Assembly: GCA_907164885.2 (NCBI GenBank)
Contig: OU015497.1
Location: forward strand, 68,717,480-68,781,479
Length of the DNA stretch: 64,000 bases
Source of the DNA: Dolomedes plantarius
Lineage: Eukaryota > Arthropoda > Arachnida > Araneae > Dolomedidae
Direction: 5' to 3'
Under the pieces are notes generated by a model. It saw only the letters and a list, made by a program, of their open reading frames with translations. It searched no databases and was not told the origin of the DNA. The position numbers and the translations under genes were made by a program. How positions within the stretch are numbered: position 1 is the first letter of the stretch; every line of letters starts with the position of its first letter. Positions 1 to 12,055 of this stretch are shown here, one piece after another.

Positions 1-596
1 ATTGTTGATAATATGATGTTTCCATTAAGGCTTTTATAGTTTTTCACGGCATCAATACACTATTAATATTGAAATGTGGGAGATTCATACAACAGTGATA
101 CCGACCTTTTCTAACTTTGCAGAAGGTAAGGCCTGTGACGTACAACAAAAGATGCATTAATAACTATTCAGCGTTTGCGCCTCCCAACTACATTAAAATA
201 TGCTTATAACTTGAGAAAAGGTTTTCAAGGTACTCTTTTCAGTCACTGTGGCTTACAGTACTCTTCTAGAAGTATCCCGAAATAATAGCTTATGTATTAA
301 AGTTGGGTTGCGTTACGTAAGTAAAATGTATAACTTACGTGAAATTAAGCTCACAGTATACAGAAAGGTATGTTTGATGAATCATTATTAGTGTAATGAG
401 TTGATTCCCTAATTTTGAGGAAAAATGTTTGATATTTTATTAATAACTTGGGGAAAAGCACTCATATTTAAATCCTTTTCATTTTTGAGCTCTATGAAAT
501 ACTGTTACCCTGTGTGTGTGTGTGTGTGTGTTTGTTTGTCTGATACCCAAAGAAAAACATGCCCCCTCTTTTTGGGGACTCTCTAACACTTAAACC
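1..596. other. AT-rich sequence, no gene recognised
   Basis: There is no coding pattern, no splice-flanked exon candidate and no transposon homology that I can see. The only simple structure is a short (GT)n microsatellite at about 511-530. Confidence 0.6.
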
Positions 597-815
597 CGGG
601 CTTGTGGCGGCCCTGTGGTACAGGGCGTTGGTTTCCGGTGCTTAGGGGGCTTGGATCGAATCTGGGCGTCGCGCCACAAAAAATACCTCCGTTCGTGTCG
701 TCCCTTCATAGGGAGCGATTCTAGCCCACCTATGATGTGCCCCCATAATAAAGAGTCCAGCAAAACCGATGTGATAATAGGCGAATGTTTAAAGGGACAA
801 GGCCTCCGCATTAGG
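597..815 (+). mobile_element. tRNA-derived SINE-like element
   Basis: A GC-rich block in AT-rich surroundings opens with a tRNA-like head. GGCCCTGTGGTACAGGGC could be the D-arm/A-box region, and GGATCGAATCT at about 652-662 matches an RNA polymerase III B box (GGTTCGANNCC) with small changes. The body after the head (TACCTCCGTTCGTGTCG and onward) is not tRNA-like, which points to a SINE and not a tRNA gene. Both ends are estimated from the change in base composition; no clear target-site duplication was found. Confidence 0.6.
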
Positions 816-3420
816 GGGAAATACTATAAATCCAATAATCATATGAGTCGCACTCTAAAATACCATCTCTGTTACTCTAAAATGTCTTTTCTGTTATCGC
901 TAAAAGTCTCAATTGGTTTAAAAACTATGAGATTTACTAGAAAAACATTCTTGCTAAAATTAAAATTACGCCGCCACTACGTTGTTCGACTATCAAAATA
1001 TCAGAGCTTTAATAAAAAGACATTTGTTTCTGAAAAGACTGGAGAATATATGAACTCAAAGAAACGTGTAAATTGACTTTAGAGCTTCCGGAATTCGCCA
1101 AAACCTATGGTATAGATGAAGTAGCATTTACCAAGAAATACTTTAAAAGGAGTGGATATCGCAGTACGTATAATAACCATTTCTAAATGCTTCAAGCTTA
1201 TGCTTCAGACACGATTATAACCGTATTACAGCTTGCCGTAACATGCACAATTTGTATTACCAGGACATCCTCTTTGTTCTGACTCTATTAAAGCATTCTT
1301 GTTTGATCCGTTGAGTAGAACCATTTTCGCCTCCCTACGATTTATGTTAAAAAATCATTAACATCCTATATATGATGTGAATAAATTGTTGCTTTCTTGA
1401 GGCTGCTGTGTTGTAACCCTATTAGATTTGCTCACCTCATTGTTAACCTATGGAGAAAATTTGTCTACTATTTGCAGCTATATAAATGCTGATAATCCAA
1501 TAAAAATGGTATTTTTAGATAGCCTGAACTTTTCTGCACTTTGCAACAGGATACATTTTATAAATTTCGTCCACCAAAGGAATTTATGAGCGTTTATAAC
1601 ACGCTAAACCAGATTTTCTCCAAATAATTTAAATTTTAAAATAATGTTTACATTTAAAAACAGATGAAAAATGTCCAAAGGTATAAAATATTCAAAAACA
1701 ATTTTTCAATTCAAGACGGCAATCTTTGGACAAATTTTCTCCATAGGTTATCAGTCAGGTGAGGGACTCCAATTGAGTAAGTAAACTACAGCCTGAAAGC
1801 AAATGTATTTAAAATACATCTTTAACAGAAGAAAATGAATTTGGTTTAAAATGTCGCTTTTGTTGTAAAGGTAACTATTTTTATCCCACTTTATTTTAAT
1901 AGACTTCTTAATAACTTAAGGAATTATAATATCTGAATATTTTTTTTCCGATAATCAAAGACAGAAAAATGAGAATAGTTATTCTAGATCTTTCAAAGCA
2001 GATATTTTGTTGATACGTATGTGGATTTCCGAAAACATTTTATTACGAAAGAGTACAATTTTTGATTTTGCTTTATCTATTATTAATGCTCAGTTGCCGT
2101 CTGCGGATTTCGTTGAAATAAATCTTCTCCAGTGCTAGTTTCTATGTCAACATTTGTACATAAAATTCTTATAGTTATGTTTCAATAGCAACTTCAGAAT
2201 TGCAACATGTCAGATACACCACTAAAATTTCCATAATCAAGAAAGAAATAATTTATCCAGAAAATAACGATAAAATACGAAAAAGCAAGTGATTATTAAT
2301 ATGAAAATGAAATACAAATTAATAGAATTAAACAAATACTGCATCCAAAATTTATTCTAGAACAATTAATTTTGAAAATAGAGACGACAACATTTATGTA
2401 AAGCCAGTAAATAAATAGTATTTTATTCAAAAGACGAGTGGTTGTGGAATCCTCATCTGTCGTAGTCAGTAAAATCTCATTTATTCGGAATTATTGGGTA
2501 TGTAGGAAGTATAGTTATTTTGCAGTAAAACTAGAAGTATTGAAATAAAGCATGATTATTTCAAACAATAAATAAAATTCTTCCATGCATAAGTGAATAA
2601 AAATCAGACTAAGAGTACATACTTTTAAGTAATTGAAAAATAATTGCAATACTCCAGATGGTTCTGGTTTACCTTCATTGAAATCAAGTAGCCCAATTTA
2701 TGTTTTAGAGGAATTCTTTTAAAGCCTCTGTAGTTCAAATGTATGTCTCTCAATATGACTCAAAGGTTTGTCTCCGGCAGTTTCAGAATACAGCTAACTT
2801 TCGAAATTTTTGCGTCCAAAGCAAATTTAGTTTTTTAATTCAAGAATCCCTTAAATTTTTTTCTTTCATTTTTGATTAACTAATTCATTCGATATTTTTC
2901 TTTTGTTCTTAGACCTGAAAAATTAAAAATCGATACGGTTTTTGGCCTGTCGACAGTAAAAAACCGAATCACCAAAGTAAGGAAAATAGGCTTCATGTTA
3001 AATCGCGCCTTACCTTGAATAAATAAAAAGGGCATCTTTCACTTTACCTCTTGGGTGATGTAGAAAAAAGTGCGTCTCTTGGGTGATGTGGAACAAACTG
3101 ATCTTTTAAGGGAAAAAATAAATAATAAAGGCAAATGTAAATTATAAAACTTATTTCTAATTAAACAGTGGATCAAACAATTCTAATTAAATCTAATTAA
3201 ACAGTAAACTTATTCAATCCAAACGTGCGAATCACGCAACACTGTGTTATTAATTCTCAATAAAATCAGACGTATAATCAGACGAAGGTCCGCAGGCTCC
3301 AAGTTTCTTTCTTTCTTATTGTTTGTATATCATTTCAGTAGAAACGCGCTAAGCGCATTCTGTCTGGATAGATGAACATTAAGAGCGGGGGTTGCAGCCC
3401 AGTATTTTTTTGATGGAATG
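816..3420. other. AT-rich sequence, no gene recognised
   Basis: Open frames here are short and AT-driven with no recognisable domain. I see no terminal inverted repeats or long tandem repeats. Confidence 0.5.
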
Positions 3421-3427
3421 CATCAAA

Positions 3428-3490
3428 ATTTTTATATCTATATATCTACCCGGGCATCGCCGGGCAATAATTATAGGATAGGTATATAGG
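3428..3490. repeat. possible family R fragment
   Basis: The motif CCCGGGCATCGCCGGG at about 3449 resembles the GC-rich block CCCGGCGATGCCCGG that opens family R at about 19279 and its relatives at 21091 and 59388. It follows ATATCTATATATCTA, as expected at an edge of this family. The rest of the copy is not recognisable, so this is a tentative call. Confidence 0.35.
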
Positions 3491-6450
3491 TATAATAGGT
3501 ATATTTCTAGGTAACTCTAGGCATAATTATAAGTATAGGTAACAAACATAAGTATAATTTTCTGTTTCTAAAACATAAAGTTACACCGAACGCATCTGGG
3601 ATAAGTGAGATTTTATGTTTAAGAGAACGCGCTGATTTTTTTTGCCATTTTTTAAACCTGTGCATGTTAAGAGAAGTTCATATTTAAGAAATACCTTATT
3701 TAAGAGGTTTGAATGTAATTTGTTGACATGTTTCTCAAATGCAATTCTTAAAATAAAAATTAAATTTAAATGCTTCTTCAGAAATAAGCAGATTGAAAAT
3801 GCAATTTAATGCTATTCTAATTTTGAAAGTAATGGTTAATTTTTAAGTTTTATTTTCAAAGTCCAAATAACTAAAGGCAGCCTGAAATAAAGCATATGCC
3901 CAATTATTAACAAAAGCGATCCGCGAGATTTTTGGGAATCTGTAACTGTTTGTGAGATAAAAATTGTTGTAAAAATATCTTCTGTTTAAAGTTTATTGGC
4001 TATTTATATGATTTACGTTGCAAGGACAAGTATAATTCATCATATCCGCAATGGAGACTAAAACCATTAGGACGTAAAACAACCTCTTTTCATGATGACA
4101 AGATCGGCATCATTTATTATTTTCATTTAGATGTTTCGAAAAGCAGAGATATTTCCTATTTTCAGATAACTTTTCATTGTTATATTCATCCAGTCTTATA
4201 CTATATCATTTATGATGTAAAAATTTATTTAGATGTGAATGCGGGTACAAAAATTTATTTTTCTTCCAATGATTAAAAACAAATTATTTCCCTAAATAGG
4301 GAAAAACGTAGAAACAAATTCATTGGAAATTTAAATAATGCATGCAAAGAATAATAGTGATTCTTTGCCCATATATTAAAGAAGGAGATTGGACGTTAAA
4401 AAAATCTGAATGGATTGACATGGCATAATATATTAACGATAATAGTAGGAGTCATTATTCGAAGAGAGGGGTTCATCAGTAATGGAATAACAAAATAAAA
4501 ATAAACAATTAACGATAAGAGAACAAAAACACCCCTCCCAATAAAAGTTATGGGAAGGTATTACTGTTCCTAAGTAGTCTATTTCTGATATAATAAGCAA
4601 CTTTTAGGAAGGATTAACCATGGGCAAAATATTGCAGTAAGTTTTTTTATCACAATTACGACGACCAGTGATTACGTATCGATATAATAAGTGACGAAAA
4701 CAGAAGTTAACTCAAATAAGCAATAAGATACCGACTACATATCTTTCAGGATAAACTGATATAAATTTTTTTTCGAGGCCAGAACTGTTAGTGGAATAAA
4801 TACATTATTGTCTTTCTCTAATCCGATGCACAAATCGAAGATATGTCATGTACATATTTATGCCAAAACTATATAACATTTTTATATTGTTAACTGAACA
4901 AGCTAAATAAGGCATAATTATCCCTCTTAATCTTATCGCCATAGTAACAGAAAGTAGCAAGAAAGTAGCAATATATCACACGAACAGCTGCGATATAGAA
5001 AAGAAAGTACGAAAAAGGTTTTCTTACAAAATGATCATACACGAATACACTGAACCAAAGCGAATAATCTTGTCTAAAAAAACAACGCATGAGAACCATA
5101 CTTTGAATCTTCCGATTATATAGTTAGTATTTAAAAATAGTAAATGCGAAGCTAGAATGTAAAGGGTAAATGCTTCTTCAATTGATTCAATGGAATGATA
5201 AAACGCATCGCAAAATAATAGACTAAACCAATGTCTAGACCACTTTCAAACGAATAAAAATAAATGATGATGCAAAGGAAATGATGAATCATGATACAAA
5301 GAAAATGATCATAGTTCTGACTAATGAACTTCATAGAAATCCTTTCAAGTAATTCAATCTTTGATCCATTTATCTAAACAAAAAATATGGAAAAAATAAT
5401 GTTAAGAATTAAGCAACGGTTTTTAAAGGAAATGCACTGAGGACGCTAGCGCATGCTGCTTGTTTTCTAGCTATATCGACTCACTGCTATCAGAAATTGA
5501 GGAAACCAATTTTTGGATGCATTGAGGTAAATTTGAGAAAGGTATTTTACTTCTTTTCGATATATACCGTGGTCGTCATGAACGAGTTCATTTTGCTGTG
5601 CAGGGCGTGCAGTGGAATAGGGACTTTTGAATTATGCCACAATTCGTAGATGTAAAAATAATTTAATTATAGATGCGATGATCATATGTACAGATGAATA
5701 ACAAACTAATTAGAAGACATAATAGTGAACGAATTGCTCATAAAGAAAATAATAAACATGGTTCACAAAATATACTCTCTACTCACCTCTAACCGAGTGT
5801 GGGAGATTAACAGATGCCACAGTCCGACTGTCTGAGACATTACCATACCTGATCTTACATATACAATAAAACATTTGCATAAGAAACACGATCTACGGTT
5901 ACATACGGCTAAACGTGGTCCGCTAAAAAATAGTAGTTACATGTGGCAAATACTTAAGAGAGAAAAAAAAATTATGACGTTATATTTGCAACAGCCGACA
6001 AGCTGAATACCATTGCGTTGTTGCGATGTTTAAAAGGCTGACACCTCAACCGCATGTTAGGAAGTGACAAGATAAAAGTAAACAAGGTGAATATCGCCAC
6101 GTTAAGTAGGCACCGCGCAATTTTCCTAACACATCTCACAGTCGAGGTACGTTGTGTACAAAATAAATGGCTATGTTCCTCCCTTCTAGTCACAAAACTT
6201 ACATCAATTCTTACATCAAAACCTTATATCAATGATTTCTATCTAGAGGGACATTAATGAATCTTTCTATCCGATTGAACACTATTTATTGCGTTCAACA
6301 TCGAAGGCACCACGCGTAAGATTTACCGCCATAATATTTTCTTTCCTCGATTATTTTTATATTGCTCTGCAGGTACTTTGTCCTGAGGACCTTCAACCCT
6401 CCAAATCGCAAATTTGTTGACTACTTTACCAAAGATTATTCGCTTTGTTA
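3491..6450. other. AT-rich sequence, no gene recognised
   Basis: Short stop-bounded frames on both strands look like chance. No transposase, tRNA or repeat structure was recognised. Confidence 0.5.
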
Positions 6451-6464
6451 GAGTACTGTCAGGA

Positions 6465-6655
6465 AAGGTACCCCCTCCCCTTTTTTTCCCCGATGACCAC
6501 CTGGCCGGAAATTCCTGCTTGGTGGGTGGGCGAGGGATGGAAGGGGAATGAACTCGCCTGATAGGAAGTGGAGTGCAGGAAAAAGACTTAAAAGAAAGGG
6601 CATACTCTCGCCTGGCTCCAAGGTTGGCAGACGTACGTGAAAGGATCTAGACATG
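6465..6655. other. GC-rich block of unknown origin
   Basis: This stretch is much richer in G+C than its flanks (for example TGACCACCTGGCCGG and TGGTGGGTGGGCGAGG). It does not translate into a recognisable protein and has no box A/B pattern. It is probably a fragment of an interspersed repeat that I cannot name. Confidence 0.3.
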
Positions 6656-6849
6656 CGGGCAGTTTCTTACATGGGATTTTTATTGATATTTGTGAATTTG
6701 TATTATGTAAATTACGTATGTATATTAAATTATAGCGTGTCTCAGTAGGAGTGTAAGTCAAATAAATAATTTTGGGATTAAAAAACCGTAGTATCTTCAT
6801 TCGCCAACAGTGTACTTCATTCCTACAACGGAAAGAAAGTAAGCCAGGG

Positions 6850-7015
6850 CCGATTATGCGTCGTCAATGGAGGCGGTTCTTTTAACAAGTACCATACGCG
6901 AGAGCCAACACAGCTTACAAAGGGACAACATGGGAACGTCTATCCCCTCTTCAGGATTGAAACCCGGGTCCAAATTTTGGACGTTCGAGATGCTAATTAC
7001 TATATGACAAGGGTG
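6850..7015 (-). mobile_element. possible decayed tRNA-derived SINE
   Basis: On the minus strand, GGGTTTCAATCC (near 6955-6966) is close to a polymerase III B box and is flanked by CCC/GGG that could form a T stem. TTAGCATCTCG upstream could be a decayed A box. The downstream body is GC-rich compared with the flanks. No target-site duplication or tail was found. Confidence 0.3.
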
Positions 7016-7019
7016 TCCC

Positions 7020-8635
7020 TTACTTACCCGTGGAAACTAATTCCTTTTTGTGAAAATAAATAGCATTTTGCCATTACCATACATTTTTATCATGGAAGAT
7101 ACATTTTTTAAAAAGTTCCAATTCTGGTAGTTTTTCTGAAATAAATTTCGGTACTGAAACTGTCCGAAAGCACAATTTAGTGGATTTTTCACCAGTAAAT
7201 CACAATTTAACAGTGAACATTGTCAAAAAATAAACATAGTATGTATTCATAATGCTTTTTTCTTTCGACGAGATTGTCAAAAATAAGTGTCGTTTTTATG
7301 AGCCATTTGAAGTGAATATTTTCGCATGTTCAGGCGACAATGCAGTGGGATTATGCGCATAACAGAAAAAGAATGATGGATGAATCTGATAATCAGCAAA
7401 TAATTAAATTCTTGTACCTCCGTTTTTACAGTTTTAAAAGTACGCCATACCTGTATTTCATAAGTTTCGATGAAAATGAAAACCATTTAAGAGGTGAAAA
7501 ACCCAAAGCAATCTGTAAGATGCAAATGTAGATTATCCTACTAAAGGTGACATTTTAAAGACTTGTCATCATTGGCGTAGTGATAAATGGTTGAGAATGT
7601 ATGTGTATGTTTGTCCATTGATGTCTTCCATTTAGAAGTATTCGAGGGAAATGAACATTTATATTAATAAAAATGAAGCAAATTAACGAAAGAAAGTTAT
7701 AAATGCAGTACTTTATGTTATCACTTTTTTTTCATCCATTAACGATTTTTTAGCTGATTACTGGAGACAAATGCGATTATATCCATACTCCATTAATGAA
7801 TTAAATTTCGCCGTTTTTCTTGGATATAAAAAGTACGTTTTACATCTTTCAATCTTCCTCAAATTTTTTTAATTTCACTAACAACAGCTAAATGTATTTG
7901 GATTACACTACTCAAATACTTTCTCCCCAGTGTTTCTCATTCCAACTGCAATCTTACAAATTAAGCAGTAAATTCTATTATAAAATACATATTCGCAATA
8001 TTTTCATTATTTCGTACTATCATAGACTCTATGATAGGACTGAGATAAATTTTCAAAAAAATAATATAAACGAAAAAAAACTGGAGTGAATTTTTTTAGC
8101 ATTTACTTTAAAATCTTTCAATCTCCACTTTACAATTTTTTTTTCCAAATTCCTTTCTAGATACATTTATCTTCCCTGGAACCAGAATGTTTTTCTATTT
8201 CATTAAAATTAATTCAGTTTCTTTAATGTATTCCTATATCTTCAAATTATTTTCCATTTTTGAATTATTGTCATTTTTTTAATATTTTTTGTCATTACGA
8301 AAATTATAATTATATTTTTTTTTCATTAGCATGCATTTGCATCTGTTTTACTACGGTAAATTCAAATCATGCATCATCGTAATGTGCTTTTTTCAAGAAT
8401 CCAGAAGTGATACATACTTTTATGATATGCAGCAAACAGTTGCAAAAACAATTGTAATGATGTCGCACATTGCGTCTAAAAGTCTAGTTAAATTTATTTC
8501 AAGAGTAAGAAAAACCCTTACTTGTGCTTTCACATACAACAGTGTCACTACATAACACCATGAGTATATGTTACCAAATCAATCGTTCTCCTGATTTTTT
8601 TTCAGAAAAATGTGAAACACCACACTACGAGTAAT
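7020..8635. other. AT-rich sequence, no gene recognised
   Basis: The sequence is low in GC with several T runs. The open frames have no domain signature. Confidence 0.5.
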
Positions 8636-8639
8636 ATTA

Positions 8640-8885
8640 TGTTGATTCGTTGCAGACCACCAATTCAAAATCCCTTCTTTGCTAGTAACTTCATTACATC
8701 TGGTATAGAGATAACACTGCTTTGCAATATAACTACTATCGTATACATTGGTTTTAATTCTGCTTCAAGTCTAAAGACATCTGTGTTAATTCCTTTTGGA
8801 GTCCGGAATCACCTATTGGCGAGTGCATCTGTCCCTTTGAATCCGATGATGCCAACACCGTGAAGCTTTTATATCATTTTTAATC
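8640..8885 (-). pseudogene. relic of LINE-type RNase H domain
   Basis: Minus-strand translation from about 8880 gives HGVGIIGFKGTDALAN. This resembles the last catalytic motif of retroelement RNase H (H-V-G-I-x-G-N-x-x-A-D-x-L-A), in which His and Asp are active-site residues. The match continues weakly for about 60 codons, with a stop immediately after the motif and another near the distal end. It is a short eroded piece with no neighbouring reverse transcriptase. The LINE at 9.0-11.7 kb has its own RNase H, so this would be a separate older insertion. The motif match is visible; the family assignment is inference. Confidence 0.4.
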
Positions 8886-9004
8886 GAGGTGGTGATCGAC
8901 GCATCTAAACGTCTCTCAAGTCTTATTGATTGCACGCACTTGGTCTTTGTTGATATTTACTGTCTGAAATTACACCTGTTATGAGGTAAAAAGTGTTTTA
9001 ATTC

Positions 9005-9020
9005 ATACTTAGGGACACTC
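9005..9020. repeat. 16-bp target-site duplication, left copy
   Basis: ATACTTAGGGACACTC here is identical to 11708-11723. The pair brackets the LINE exactly where its coding similarity begins, as expected of target-primed reverse transcription. Confidence 0.7.
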
Positions 9021-11707
9021 CCAAAAAGCACACATCAGGCCCGAACTGGCCGAAGCCCCACTGGGTAAATCCTGATTGTGCGGATAGACCCGCAGCAGGC
9101 AACCACTCCACGCACGACCCAGACAAGGTCACACACACACAGCCCACAAGACACACACCACAAGACAAGCCGCACAGTCTGGCTCCTAGCAGAACAGACG
9201 GATGTGCCAGAAGAAAAATAACTTTTAATTTGGAAGACAAAAAGCTCTGCCGGAGGACACTCGAATTCACCTACCATCAGGACATTAGTAGAAGAAGAAG
9301 GTGGCGAAAGGAGAAAAATGGCCCAAACGAAACGACGGCACAAAGTTAGTGGCTGTGAGCGATCACGCGAAGACAAGTAACCTGAATTAATTATTAGCAA
9401 TTACTGGCACTGACTAAGAAAAATAATTAAGAGAAGACGGCATCGATACAAATACCAGATAGGAGATGACCTGGCCTAAATTGGGAGTGGTCGATTTTGA
9501 GAGGGAACAGTCGCAACCCTGGGCGCAGAACCAGCAACTTGATAAAAACCTCATCGTTGCTGTGCAACCCACCCTGCGGAACCTTCGTGAGCGGGCGTGT
9601 CCTGTATTCGCCAAAGGGCACCAACCCAATGACGAGGACCGTGATCTCTAGGGTTGGACCATCTCAAGGAAGGCCCAGCTAACCTAGCAAGGCTGCAGTC
9701 GATAGGTCAGAATCCTAAGACAAGACCAAATCTCCTGACTTACGCAAGTCCCGTGCCATTTCGCTCATCATAGCAGGTCCTAACCTTAACCCTACCTTGC
9801 CTCTGGAATCCCTACTCACCACAAGTGCTGAGTAGTTCCTCCTCGGGGAATCCTATCTTTAAAATCTGGACAATTCAGATCAACTAATGAATTCAAATTG
9901 AGCTAAGCTTAAGCCGGGAAATTAATGTTAACGCTGACAGAAAAATGGTGTTGAAGAGAGAGGGGTTAGTCAGCATGAGTTAGGCTCAACTACGGCTTAC
10001 TAAGTAGGTTTGGCAGCAGGAGGGATAATTTAATGGGTGAGATGGTAAAGAGAAATACTTACAAACGACCCCTGGCGTTGAAGTAGAAGTTACTGCATAT
10101 AATCCTGCTGGAAGTTTTGACGTATACATGTTAGCATGTTAGATTAGACTTTATTGCCATTTTTCTTCTCCTACAGTTTTTTTAGTTAACCAAAACTAAA
10201 TTTTTTAGACCCTAGCCTAAAAAAAAGAATTTCCGCTTAGGAGATAAGTGGAACGCTATTCTCTTCTGCCGTGACCCCGGCTGGCGCACCTAACAAATCC
10301 ACTGGTGAAAGCGCCAAAAGATCTTTACCATGGTAGCAGTTGTTGGGCCGGCAACAGAACACAACCTGAATGGGGAAAAAAGAGGGAGGGAGACCTATCC
10401 AGCTATTTTTGGTGGTTTATTACTTTTTTTTTCGTTAGTATTTTAATAATGTTAGTAAAACTTGGGAGCCTAAAACTGTTAATTGTTAGTTAGTTACTTG
10501 CCGGGGAGCTGAAAAAGGAAGGTTAATGTTAGTAAGAGAGTAGGTGTATTGTGAAGTGTAAATGAAAAGTTATTATTGTGAAATTAAGTGTTAATTGAAG
10601 TTGTTGCATTATTGTTATGATAAGTCCCTATGTTGTCTATGTTTGATTGCAACCACCACAAAATTTTCCTAACCCTTTCTTTAACCCAATTATTATTTGC
10701 TAATTGTTGGTACCACAGCTTTAAATTTTTATCCGTTGGACTTTTAAGATGCGGGCAGCTATGGAGAGAGCAAGAAAGTAAGTAATGTTGCCAGTCTCCA
10801 ACCTCCCCGCAAGCTCATAAGTCGGTGTCCTAAATTTTAAATCTATGTAGGTAAACCGGGAAGTTACCACGGCCCGTAAAAAGTTGAACTAAAAGACGGT
10901 CACATGATAGCCTATCCTCTCGGACAGTTGGAAAGAAGTTAAAAGTAGTGCGCCCGGTATTATTGTTTGACCAGATATATTGCCATTCTTCCTTAATGGC
11001 CTTTAGGCTTTTCTTTAATAGGGAACGTGGCCAGGGAATTTTAGTCTCAGGTTGCGATTGGGTATTAGCCGAAAGTTTGGCCAGTTCGTCTGCACGTTCA
11101 TTGCCTTTAATACCAACCTGTGCTTTTACCCACGTTATACTGAAATTACTGCCCCAGAGTCGAATGAGGTCGTGGAGTTCTGGGTTTTTAGAAAACGGCG
11201 TATTGATTGCTTGGATAGAAGATTTACTATCCGTTAAAATTCTAAATTCGTAATTTTGACCTTGAGCCCACTTGATCGCTGATAATGGCGTGAAGCTCAG
11301 CTTGGAAGACACTATTACCGATGGCCAATCGGTCATTCCAGGTGTGAATTCCCTGATCATTTAGGTAAGTTACAAAGGCAGAGCCTGTGCCGTGATCAGT
11401 TTTGGATCCATCTGTATAAATTTCGAGTTTTCTGGATAGGGGCATGTCATCTACTATGACCGTTTTAGAAGGGTGTACTTGCCAAATATTAAAGTCTTTC
11501 AAATAGTTCTCTGCGTCATAGGTCGTTCCAAATAGTTCCTGTTTCACACCTAGCCTGCTGACGAGACCTATCACTGCTTCGTACTTGACAATTAAGTTAA
11601 TTGGAGTTATCCCTGGTAGTACTTGCAGTGCTGAAGAAGGGGAAGTGCGGTTGGCCCTGGTGATCGCTAAGAGGAAGTGGCGTTGACATTTTCCTAACTC
11701 TTCCACT
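9021..11707 (-). mobile_element. 5'-truncated non-LTR retrotransposon (RNase-H-bearing LINE)
   Basis: The element lies between two perfect 16-bp direct repeats. On the minus strand it begins at 11707 inside the reverse transcriptase C-terminal region, runs through an RNase H domain and a Cys/His-rich tail to about 10584, and then continues for about 1.56 kb without coding sequence to 9021. LINEs that carry RNase H after the reverse transcriptase belong to the I, R1, LOA or related clades; which one is not decided here. The non-coding stretch contains GC-rich segments and a CA-rich tract (about 9130-9165) and may be a long 3' UTR, or may include another insertion. There is no poly(A) at the 9021 end. 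Confidence 0.65.
10584..11707 (-). pseudogene. LINE ORF2 C-terminal part: RT tail, RNase H and Cys/His tail (defective)
   Basis: The frame starts with VEELGKCQRHFLLAITRA, the conserved helix after the reverse transcriptase thumb in these LINEs. RNase H follows with all four expected acidic residues: Asp in YTDGSKT, Glu in FQAELHAI, Asp in LTDSKSSI and Asp in NERADELA, so it would degrade the RNA strand of RNA-DNA hybrids. A frameshift near 11280, just after AELHAI, splits the domain. After HRFKI there is an in-frame stop (10830-10832), then DTDL, a second stop, and ACGEVGDWQHYLLSC. That last stretch is the Cys/His motif usual at the end of such proteins and is preserved despite the stops. The frame finally ends at 10584-10586. 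The 5' part, including the catalytic reverse transcriptase and endonuclease, is absent by truncation. The copy is not functional. Confidence 0.8.
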
Positions 11708-11723
11708 ATACTTAGGGACACTC
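11708..11723. repeat. 16-bp target-site duplication, right copy
   Basis: This is the identical partner of 9005-9020 and marks the 5'-truncation point of the minus-strand LINE. Confidence 0.7.
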
Positions 11724-12055
11724 ATGCTCTGTACATAAGTGGACAAAGTTTAGTGAGTAACATACATTTATTATGTTCAACTGTGAAGATATTTCTTTAT
11801 ATATCGGCCTTATATCGTTTTATTATTCCTTTATTTACACTTATTTTCTCATCTCAGTCATGAGTTTATAACTGAAGTTTTTTGATTTTAGCAAATTGAT
11901 ATACATTTGTTCCTTTTGCCTTCGATAGGGAACTCTAGGCCATATGGATTACTCTTTTCCTCTTTAAAGACAGATTTTAGGATTTGAATGTGCTGCAATC
12001 TTTTCAAATTCTTACATTGCCATTAGATTTGTCCTGAACAGGCTATACTTGATCA
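11724..12055. other. AT-rich flank, nothing recognised
   Basis: No coding, repeat or RNA feature is visible. Confidence 0.5.

Noticed and set aside
615..1076. 153-codon open frame on the plus strand
   Set aside because: Its first part is the SINE and the rest is AT-rich DNA. No domain or codon pattern suggests a gene.
8612..8863. 83-codon plus-strand frame
   Set aside because: It is opposite the RNase-H-like minus-strand relic, which explains the openness better.
9035..9400. 121-codon minus-strand frame rich in Cys, Val and Leu
   Set aside because: It lies in the non-coding 3' part of the LINE and crosses a CA-rich tract that generates the Cys/Val composition. No homology was recognised.
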